A DNA stretch of 64,000 nucleotides from Lithodes maja. Lineage: Eukaryota; Arthropoda; Malacostraca; Decapoda; Lithodidae. Numbering within the stretch: position 1 is the first letter of the stretch; the number at the start of each line of letters is the position of its first letter. The DNA lies in NCBI GenBank assembly GCA_037953745.1, contig JBAKBP010007985.1, positions 30,980 to 94,979 of the forward strand, in the 5' to 3' direction. Made by a program: the position numbers and the translations under genes. Below are positions 19,924 through 28,545 of the stretch, piece after piece. The notes under the pieces are model-generated. The model searched no databases, was not told the DNA's origin, and saw only the letters and a program-made list of their open reading frames with translations.

Positions 19924-21434
19924 TCAGAGTAGTGCATGCTTTTCAGAATGTGGGAAGCTACCTTCAGAGAAGCACTTATTAATTATTTTGGAAATAAACT
20001 CAACTGTGTGATCATAGACTCTTGGTAGCTTGGAAACATTTATGGGATCCAACGGGCAAAATGTTTTATTGAGGTTTCTTATGTAGGACGAGATCATGTC
20101 CACCTCTACTGAGTGAAAGGATGAGAGGACATTATTAGGAATGTGTCGGGGTTGGAGTACAACTGAAAGTTCTTCGCCAACAGAAGCATCATCCAGTTCC
20201 TGTCTTATGCGAGTTATCTTGCCAGCAAAAAATGCCACAAAGTTGGCAGCCAACTCGGCATCAGGTACAGAAGGTCTTAAGCTGACTCTTGTTTTTCCAA
20301 GTAAACTGTTTACAATTGAAGCCAACCTCCTCTGGTCGTTACCACACGAGTCAACTTTTCCCTGATAATACACTTTCTTTTCATCTTTGATTTTGTGGAC
20401 CACAGCTCTTCTGGTTGACAGATATTGCAACCATGTAGAGTCTGTTTTATTTTTCCGCCATTCACGTTCAGCTCTTCTACGCGCTCTTCTAAGAAATTTA
20501 ACTCGAGTGCTATACCAGGGCGAATCATCTCGTACTATGATTTTCTTCTCTACTTCTGGACAGTGATGATCGAACACTAATTTAAGTGCATTTCCATGTA
20601 CCTCCACCAGCTCATCTGAAGTAAGGTTGGAAGTATCAATACTTCCCAAGTACTGTTTTACTTCACTGCTAGCCAAATTTAGGTCTGCATTTTTATAATT
20701 TCTAAATCTGATTACTTTTTCATGTGTGAGTGGCTTAGGGAAATCAAAGCTGAAAGTAATCAAAGCATGATCAGAGGTATTAGGGTCAGCATTCTCAACA
20801 TCAACATCCAGAACACCACCACAACCCACAGGAGAGAAAACCAAGTCAAGGGTGTGTCCTAAGATATGAGTTGGGTGGGACACATGATTTACAAAATTGT
20901 TCTGATCAGTCAACTCAAGGAACTCAGGAGAGAATGGCTTCAGATGAGGGCTGTCAACCCAGTAATTAAAATCTCCACATATCAAAAGTCTTCCGGTTTT
21001 AGCAGAAAATTCCTCGAGAAACTGCCCAAACTCTTCCATAAAACCCCTATCTGTGCCACGATGGCCAGGCCTATAGACAACTGCCATTCCTAGAATTTGT
21101 TGATGGAGTTTTATTTCCACTTCCAACAGTTCATAATAAAGAGGGGCTGGGTTATGGCTTATTTGCAAGATATTCACCAGAGATGTGGAGTAGACAACTG
21201 CCACTCCACCACCCGGATGATCTCCCCTAGGCCTAGGAACATTTATTATGGAATGGGTTTTAGGCAATGCTGCCTGGATAATATTCAGATCTGACTCGAA
21301 CAACCAGGTCTCAGTGAGACATAATACATCAAGGTTACGTTCATCCAAGATCTCGCAAATATGATCCATTTTGTTACGCAAGGAACGAACATTCAACAGA
21401 CCCAGTTTCAACCGGCTCCCATGTGCATTTTTCA
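19924..21434 (-). pseudogene. LINE ORF2, AP endonuclease part
   Basis: The AP-type endonuclease domain nicks the target to prime reverse transcription. I see LLNVRSLRNK, LTETWL, a GGGVAVV motif, AVVYRPG, CGDFNYWVD and NTSDHALITF, followed by a basic linker (RRARRRAEREWRKNK) and the start of the polymerase domain. The frame ends at the TGA near 19924. No ATG precedes the first endonuclease motif; the earliest in-frame ATG is at NKMDHI inside it. The frame is open back through the end of ORF1, which suggests entry by frameshifting rather than by a separate start. Confidence 0.88.
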
Positions 21435-22319
21435 GTTTTTTGAACCTACAAAATTGGTGTTCTCAATAACTTTATTTCTCTGAGCTGTCATTAAAGGACA
21501 ATTTCTACTTGAGGCGAAATGATTTGGCGGCTCCGTAACTGATGTGGAGCTCATACAATTTATACATTTGGGGGAAGTCTTGTTGGTGCAGTCTTTTGAG
21601 TTATGAGTACCGGCACAGAAGTTACATTTTGGATCCTCATTTTTCCGATAACACCTGTCACTGGTATGACCAAAGCCCTGGCAATGGTAACATTGTGTTA
21701 CCCAGAAGCAATCGTATGCACGACATCTCACAAGTCCAACATACACAGAATTGCCATCATCCACAATGGAAGAGCGTATTTCAGGTGACATTTTTACTAC
21801 CGCAATCTTAGTGTGTGCATCACTCTTTTGCTTAGTGAATAGCAAATTCATAGCTAAGCCATCGTCGACCAGGGACTTTATTCTTGGGTTCTTGTTGAGG
21901 ATGCTGGGAATGATCTCATTATCCTCAGCGTCATTAGCAACGCCCACCAGAGTCATTTTTGGCATCATCTTCTTTGGTTCGGAGACACTGAAGGCACTGT
22001 CCACCCCCAAATACTGATTGATGGCCCTTCCTGCATCTTCTTTGGCTTTCTTGGATGGAAGTCGTACCACCAGTACACCCGAATCAGTTCTAGTTAACTT
22101 GTTAACCGGAACCGAAGCCAAAGCAGTCTCGATTGCCTTTGTATCTGGTGGGCTTACTGGCTCGGAGGATCGGTCTTTTGGCTTCACTACCAGGACCTGA
22201 TGGTCCCAGACAGTTTTTTTCTTTCCACCATCTACCACCTCAGTGGTGCGTTTGGTCGGCTCCTTTTTGGTCTCCACTGTTTCCCTCACTACCTTTTCCT
22301 TGCTCTTCAAAACCTGCAC
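21432..22319 (-). pseudogene. LINE ORF1, C-terminal part with Cys knuckles
   Basis: ORF1 proteins of this LINE group coat the element RNA. This part holds a Lys-rich linker, a region like an RRM/CTD (VNKLTRTDSGVLVVRLP, TLVGVANDAEDNEI), and three Cys/His knuckles: CYHCQGFGHTSDRC, CNFCAGTHNSKDC and CINCMSSTSVTEPPNHFASSRNC. It ends at TGA 21432-21434. The upstream part is in a different frame because of a short duplication near 22319-22347. The apparent ATG at 22319 is probably not used. Confidence 0.85.
21435..21441 (-). promoter_or_regulatory. Candidate -1 frameshift site A_AAA_AAC
   Basis: In the ORF1 frame the codons are TCA AAA AAC followed at once by TGA, so the last seven bases form A AAA AAC in the phase required for -1 slippage. 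A -1 shift enters CTG AAA AAT GCA, which is the ORF2 frame and open into the endonuclease. Whether a stimulatory RNA structure follows was not tested. Confidence 0.6.
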
Positions 22320-22816
22320 TACATTCTTCTCAAAACATTCTTCTCAAACTCTCTTTTCTCTTTTTCTCTCTCTTCCACCTGCTCCTTCATGATTTCTTCC
22401 AATGCATCCACCTTAGCATTCCCCACCCTTGTCCACTCATCTTTCTCCTCACTTATTACTCCCTTTACTTTCTCACTTAAATGGCCCTCATACTCCTTTA
22501 GCTGCTCCTTGAGTGCCATGTTCTCTGCCTCCAGCTCATCTACTTTCCTTATTACAGCATCTAGGTTAGCAATTAATGGCCCATCTGCAGTTGCTACTGA
22601 ACTGGCTCCACATATTTCTGTCAGTGACTCCACCTTCACACCTATATCTCTCCTCCAATTCTCCATAACTCCCTTCCATCTTAACAGACCCATCATCTGT
22701 CTCTTCACTACAGTCAATTGATCCTCCACTTCATTACCCTCTGCCAGAAATCCCTCAAATTCATAGCTCTCTTCATCTCCCAATAAACTCTGCCTCCGTT
22801 TGCCTTGGCCGGCCAT
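22319..22816 (-). pseudogene. LINE ORF1, N-terminal coiled-coil part
   Basis: It starts MAGQGKRRQSLLGDE at 22816. Residues 80-165 are rich in Glu, Lys and Leu (VDELEAENMALKEQLKEYEG), consistent with a coiled coil for trimerisation as in other LINE ORF1 proteins. The frame ends at TAG just after a 14-bp tandem duplication (unit AAGAATGTTTTGAG-like, about 22320-22347). Counting only one copy of that unit puts it in frame with the knuckle-bearing part. Confidence 0.85.
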
Positions 22817-22985
22817 TGTTTATATTTATGTAGCCTACAATTAAAAATACACTAATCTAAATTAAAAACAACCAAACTCCCTTGGCTAAAAATAAATTAA
22901 ACCAATCACTTAAAAAAGCTGATAAAATAAAATAACTACCTGGGTAAAACCCAGGTAGCGCCGCCCCCGTTTGTGTCACCCAAGA

Positions 22986-23840
22986 AGAAGAAAAATTAAG
23001 GTATGGAAAAAGAAATTAATACTGGGTGTCTGCGAGGACAGTAGGCTATTATGGGTGGGGGCTGCCGCCCCCACACCCCGATTTTTGGTGTATTTGTCTA
23101 TTTTGCCCCCTGCTGGCAATATGACGATGACATGACAAGTTTTTCATTCCTCTTTCTATGTTTTTCCCCTTCAGTTCTTATTCTGTCTCATTCGGTTGTC
23201 CTCCGGACGGCCTATATCATATGCCACCCTGGCCTGGCTAGGTTATTAGCTCCTGACCTGATTTGTGTCGGTCGCTGATGCGGTCGAGCTGACTCGATTT
23301 CCCTCGGTGTGTGTATTTTTTGTGCATTTCGGTGCGATATATTTTTTTCATAGACCTGATCTCTCATTCTTCGCTTTTGATCACTTCTTAATTGGTGCTG
23401 TGCTGCAGTGTAGCAGTTCTTGCCTAATCTTTCGGCTCTACCCTATAAGAGTTCTGCTGTGGAACTCATGTGGTGCGGCTGAATTGGTGAAATGGCGAGA
23501 AATGTCTGCGTATCTTCACCATCTTAGATTTGTTCACCTGCCCTTCCCTACCTATCATGTCTTGATTGGTTGTCCATCTTGATCTAATTCTTCAGGCCAG
23601 CCCTATTAGAGTATTTTGGGAGAACTCAGTGGTGTGGTTAAACTATTTTTAATATATATTTGTTTAAATATGTAAGATATGGAATAAATTATGTAAAATA
23701 TATTGTTTTTACTTTATACCTATACATATAATTGTCATTATTAAGGAAATTCCATTGACTATTTACATCGCTAGGCCTAGCTTCCTTATTTCTATTAATT
23801 TCCTCCAGTTCACAATGAAACCTATTGCTAACTTCCTTGT
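22986..23840. other. No gene seen
   Basis: It contains a copy of a short repeat (TATTATGGGTGGGGGCTGC, 23047-23072) also found near 24641, 26940 and 27319, then AT-rich sequence. The plus-strand frames at 23051-23582 encode no domain I recognise. Confidence 0.5.
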
Positions 23841-25490
23841 TCTTCAGCAGCCGCGGCGGTGTCGGCGTTGGACGCTTGGGATAATGTTCCCGTCTATTTT
23901 ACAATGAAACCTATTGCTAACTTCTTTGTTCTTCAGCAGCCGCGGCGGTGTCGGCGTTGGACGCTTGGGATAATGTTCCCGTCTATTTTGAATGCCATTG
24001 GATACAATAATATGTTGAAAGCCCCCCCCTCGACATGTTATCATCATCATATATTATATTACCAGTAGGGGGCAAACAACCAAAAAAATTGCCGCAAAGC
24101 CCTTCCCTCAACATATTATTGTATCCAATGGCGGTCAAAATAGACGGGAACATGATCGCAAGCGTCCACCGCCGCCGCCGCCGTCATGTTTACATGGTCG
24201 ATCGCCGCAGTTTGGTTAGGCCTATTTGCCCCCTGCTGGCAAATTATATGATGATGACAATATGTCATGGGGGTGTTTGCCCCCCTCAACATATTATTTT
24301 ATCCAACGTCATTCAAAATAGACGGGAACATGATGGCAAGCTTTCGTCGCCGCTCTGCATAGTGTAAACATTGGTGGTGGTACGCCCGAACTCTACATTC
24401 TGCCCGGCTAGGCCTATATTACAGGCTACAATAAATGAATAGGCTAAGCTATTTTATCTATAGGCTAGACCTAGTCTAATATTACAATTTAAGGTAGCAT
24501 TCAAGGAGACTACAGCAGGACTTACCTTTGACCGGTCACCGGGTATAGGCTATCCTAGTGTTTACTAGGCCTATACCCCTTTGTAAAGGATATTAGCCTA
24601 GCCTAACCTAACAACCTTACCTAACCTATCATAGTAGGCTATTATGGGTGGGGGCTGCTGCCCCCACACCCAATTTTTGATGTATTTGTCTATTTTGCCC
24701 CCTGCTGGCACCCTCAACATATTATTGTATCCAATGGCATTCAAAATAGACGGGAACATGATTGCAGACGTCCGCCGCCTCCGTCATGTTTACATTTGTC
24801 GATCGGCGTTGTTAAGTTTGTGTCTATTTTGACGGAGATTTATTTTGGTTATTTGCCCCCTGCTAGAAATATATATTATGATGACAATATGTCATGGGGG
24901 GGTGAAGGGGGGCAAAGCCCAACCTCAACATATTATTGTATCCAAAGGCAGTCTAAATAGACAGGAAAAGGATGGCAAGCGTCCGACGCCACTACACGTA
25001 CGCGTAGTGTAAACAAGGCTGGTGATACACCCGGTAACTACATCCTACCCGGCTAATGTCCTTTCAAAGGGGTAGCCTATAAATTAGTAAACACTAGGAT
25101 AGCCTATACAACGCAACTCTTGCCGATAGGCCTAGCCTAAAGGCTGACCTATTCATAAAGGTGTCTATTTTGACGGCAATTTTTTCGGTTATTTGCCCCC
25201 TGCTGGCAATATAAATTATATGATGGTGAAAATATTATGTCATGGGGGGGGGGGGGGGGGGTGGCAAAGCCCCCCTCAACATATTATTGTATCCAATGGC
25301 ATTCAAAATAGACAGGAACTTTATTGCAAACGTCTGACACCTCCCCCGCCACCGCCATGTTTACACGTGTCGATCGCCGTGGTTAAGTTCGCGTCTATTT
25401 TGACGGCGATTTTTTTCGGTTATTTGCCCCCTGCTGGCAATATATAAGATGATAACAATATGTCATGACGGGGGGAGCCTCAACAATGAC
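23841..25490. repeat. Cluster of foldback/MITE-like repeats
   Basis: At least six partial units carry the same modules: a GTCTATTTTGA arm, GGATACAATAATATG, CCCCCTGCTGGCAA, ATGATGATGACAATATGTCATGG and CATGTTTACA...GTCGATCGCCG. Modules appear in both orientations, for example TCAAAATAGACGGGAACATG against CATGTTCCCGTCTATTTTGA. A poly-G tract of about 18 lies at 25244-25261. A TAGGCCTATACCCC repeat is mixed in at 24530-24640. Confidence 0.65.
24491..24636. repeat. Dispersed repeat shared with 18.2 kb and 26.7 kb
   Basis: The block with GGAGACTACAGCAGGACTTACC, GGGTATAGGCTATCCTAGTG and CCCCTTTGAAAGGA-like sequence is nearly the same at 18218-18345 and, more diverged, at 26667-26770. The copy at 26.7 kb leads directly into the 70-bp tandem array. 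Confidence 0.7.
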
Positions 25491-26085
25491 CTCTAACCTC
25501 TGTATCTCAAATAGGGCTAGAGCAAATTGGCTGCAAAATTCCACATCTAGGCTATTCCTTGACTGACTCTTCCCAAATGGTAGACATATTAGCTTGATCA
25601 CTCTAGGCCTAGGCTAGTTGTTTTTTAGTTACAGAGGTTATAGCCTAGGTCATGATTTCTTGCCTACTTACAGTGAATAGACTAGGCCTATTGTAGATTG
25701 GTAAAATATTTGCTTAATAGCCTAGGCCTAGGCTATGCAATTGTCTCGATTTGACTAATTTTACCTAATTAGGCCTAAAGCAGCCTCAGTCTATTCCCAA
25801 ACCCCAAACAGTATCCCATGTTGGTAATTATCTTGAATAGACTCGCAGCCTTATTTGAGTGTTTTTTTGGCCAATTGTTTTTGGCAATGGTAGTTTTGAT
25901 GCTATTAGTTATAATTCCACTGTGGGAGAAACCCTATATAACCCCATTATCCAACAATCTTAAGATAACTCCCCCGATAGTGGGGAGGGCTATGAAGATC
26001 AGGGAAAATGAGGGGTTAAAGTAATATAGTAAAATAATGAAGAATAGGAATGTGTGAAATGCCAAAAATGCCACTTTTCCGAAAT

Positions 26086-26670
26086 CCGAGCCAAGTTTTG
26101 TCGAAACTTGGCTCGGATTTTCAATAATTTTAGAGACTCAAAAGACCATTTTCTAAAAATCCGAGCCAAGTTTTGTCGAAAGTTGGCTCGGATTTTGCAT
26201 AATTTCAGACAGTGAAAAGAGCATTTTCAAAAAATCCGAGCCAAGTTTTGTCGAAAGTTGGCTCGGATTTTCAATAATTTCAGAGACTCAAAAGAGCATT
26301 TTCTAAAAATCCGAGCCAAGTTTTTGTCGAAACTTGGCTCGGATTTTGCATAATTTCAGACACTCAAAAGAGCATTTTCTAAAAATCCGAGCCAAGTTTT
26401 GTCGAAAGTTGGCTCGGATTGTCCATAATTTCAGAGACTCAAAAGAGCATTTTCTAAAAATCCGAGCCAAGTTTTGTCGAAAGTTGGCTCGGATTTTGCA
26501 TAATTTCAGACACTGAAAAGAGCATTTTCTAAAAATCCGAGCCAAGTTTTGTCGAAAGTTGGCTCGGATTTTCAATAATTTCAGAGACTCAAAAGCGCAT
26601 TTTCTAAAAATCCGAGCCAAGTTTTGTCGAAACTTGGCTCGGATTTTGCATAATTTCAGACACTCAACAT
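26086..26670. repeat. 75-bp hairpin minisatellite, 8 units
   Basis: CCGAGCCAAG recurs at 26086, 26161, 26236, 26311, 26387, 26462, 26537 and 26612, spaced 75 bp (one 76). Each unit holds AATCCGAGCCAA and TTGGCTCGGATT flanking a short loop, a 12-bp stem. Two unit types alternate strictly (GCATAATTTCAGACAC and CAATAATTTCAGAGAC), giving a 150-bp higher-order repeat. A minus-strand frame of 123 codons is open only because the period is divisible by three. Confidence 0.95.
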
Positions 26671-26689
26671 TCAAGGAGATTACACCAGG

Positions 26690-27360
26690 ACTCTTCTTCC
26701 CTCTGACCAGGTATAGGCTATCCTAGTGTTTACTATCGTATACCCCTTTGAAAGGACATTAGCCTAACCTAACAACCTTACCTAACCTAACCTAGTATTA
26801 TGGGTGCCTAGGTTATAGCCCTTTGAAAGGACATTAGCCTAACCTAACAACCTTACCTAACCTAACCTAGTATTATGGGTGCCTATACCCCTTTGAAAGG
26901 ACATTAGCCTAACCTAACAACCTTACCTAACCAAACCTAGTATTATGGGTGGGGGCTGCCGCCCCCACACCCCCGCTATTTGACATCTTTTTGGTATTAT
27001 GGGTGCCTATACCCCTTTGAAAGGACATTAGCCTAACCTAACAACCTTACCTAACCTAACCTAGTATTATGGGTGCCTATACCCCTTTGAAAGGACATTA
27101 GCCTAACCTAACAACCTTACCTAACCTAACCTAGTATTATGGGTAGACCCCCGCTATTTGACATCTTTTTGGTATTATGGGTGCCTATACCCCTTTGAAA
27201 GGACATTAGCCTAACCTAACAACCTTACCTAACCTAACCTAGTATTATGGGTGCCTATACCCCTTTGAAAGGACATTAGCCTAACCTAACAACCTTACCT
27301 AACCTAACCTAGTCCTAGTATTATGGGTGGGGGCTGCCGACCCCAAACCCCCGCTATTTG
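26690..27360. repeat. 70-bp CCTAAC-rich tandem array
   Basis: The unit TATTATGGGTGCCTATACCC, then CTTTGAAAGGACATTAG and a CCTAACCTAACAACCTTACC stretch, repeats about seven times with a 70-bp period and some larger units with a GGGGGCTGCCGCCCCC hairpin. The CCTAA motifs resemble the arthropod telomere repeat (TTAGG on the other strand) in degenerate form. Confidence 0.85.
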
Positions 27361-27396
27361 ACATCTGTAGACAGATTTTTGGTGTATTAATACCAG

Positions 27397-27783
27397 TCAA
27401 CTAACGTACTGAGGCCAACATCGCACTGAAGGACTACATCTTGATAAGGTAATTTGTTTATGCAGAACCAATACACAAATATTGAGGACTTTGGGAATGG
27501 GGATGTGGGCATTTTCAAAGAATGCGTCTTTCACAGCACTAACATTATACCTACATCGTGATTTCCTGAGTGCATGGTGAACGTATTCTTTATTCCGTTT
27601 GTCACATCTATACTTCTTTTGTTGTCTATTTTCACTCACTTGCAATTCACTGCCACATGTAGTACACTTACCAGTTGCCAAGACTAACTTATGCTGAACA
27701 AGAAAATCCCATGTAGCTTCCTTGGTTCGCAAAATGTCCCCCAATTTCTGACAGGAGAGACTACAACCTGCACAAGCGGCCAT
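27397..27783 (-). pseudogene. Possible Merlin/IS1016-type transposase N-terminus
   Basis: The frame from the ATG at 27783 has a pattern C-C near the start, LVLATGKCTTCGSELQVSEN, KYRCDKRNKEYVHHALRKSRC, then NVSAVKDAFFENAHIPIPKVL. The zinc-ribbon followed by a line about an aromatic residue and I-P-I-P-K matches in style the N-terminal region of ISXO2/Merlin transposases. No DDE catalytic core is seen downstream, so it is a fragment or a first exon. This is a motif-level guess; an unrelated host zinc-ribbon gene is possible. Confidence 0.35.
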
Positions 27784-27873
27784 GACAGTTACAAATCTGC
27801 CGGGCTGTTTGACGTTTCTGTCAGCTGAGAGAAGGAATGGCAACAATATGCGCCGATTCGTGCGCAAGAGCAA

Positions 27874-28532
27874 ATATATGTAATAATACTAAAACTACAA
27901 GGGAAATGGGAAAGAAAAATGCCAGAAAGGATTGAACAAATACCGGCAAAACTATGAAACATAAATACAAGCACAATGTAATGTTGCAAATGTGTATATT
28001 AGACATACAGTAACATCTTTGTAGAACATAACACTTTACCGTAGCGAGTGTACTCCATTGCGAACACGTCCGTAGCGGAGCTCTCAAGATTCCGGGAGTG
28101 AAGAAGAAGAGTTTGTTTACGCGCGGGACTCTATTTTTATCGACATAATCGAGAATTACAAAACTTATCAAAACTATTCTACCACAACGGAATCTATGTG
28201 AGTATATTATAAGGATTCCATAGAGCTTCACTTTCCCTAATAAATTATGTATAATAACGCTGCGAGTCTATTCGGGATAATTATCCCCATGTTAAGCCCT
28301 AGGCTAGGCCTAGGCCTAATCCCACTCTCAATCAAAAGTCGAACTGATAAATTCGTACCTACCGGTAGCGCTGCCTAGGCTAGGCCTATATTTTTCGTGA
28401 ATAGATATAGAAAATGGTTTAAAGGAAAGAGCATCCTATATTATGTTCAAATAATATGTAATAGCACTGTGTATGGTTGTATTACATTTAAATAGTGATA
28501 GATGTGTATATTAATGGGATAAATACTCCGAA
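27874..28532. other. No gene seen
   Basis: Mostly AT-rich sequence with AGGCCTA clusters near 28300 and 28380. The stretch at about 28440-28535 is similar to 31033-31150, a diverged duplication on either side of the I-type LINE. Confidence 0.5.
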
Positions 28533-28545
28533 GTTCGCATACGTT

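Larger units (their letters stand above)
18340..22985 (-). mobile_element. L2/CR1-group LINE, near full length
   Basis: Minus-strand element with a 5' UTR (about 22817-22985), ORF1 with coiled coil and three Cys knuckles, ORF2 with AP endonuclease and reverse transcriptase, and a 3' UTR ending in an (ATT)n-type tail at 18340-18360. It has three coding features of note: a 14-bp tandem duplication in ORF1, a TGA splitting ORF2, and a canonical -1 slippery heptamer at the ORF1-ORF2 junction. It is otherwise complete. Confidence 0.85.

Noticed and set aside
26303..26674. 123-codon frame with repeated KIRAKFRQNLARIFRK-like units
   Set aside because: The 75-bp repeat period is a multiple of three, so any stop-free unit gives a long frame. 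No start or promoter supports it.
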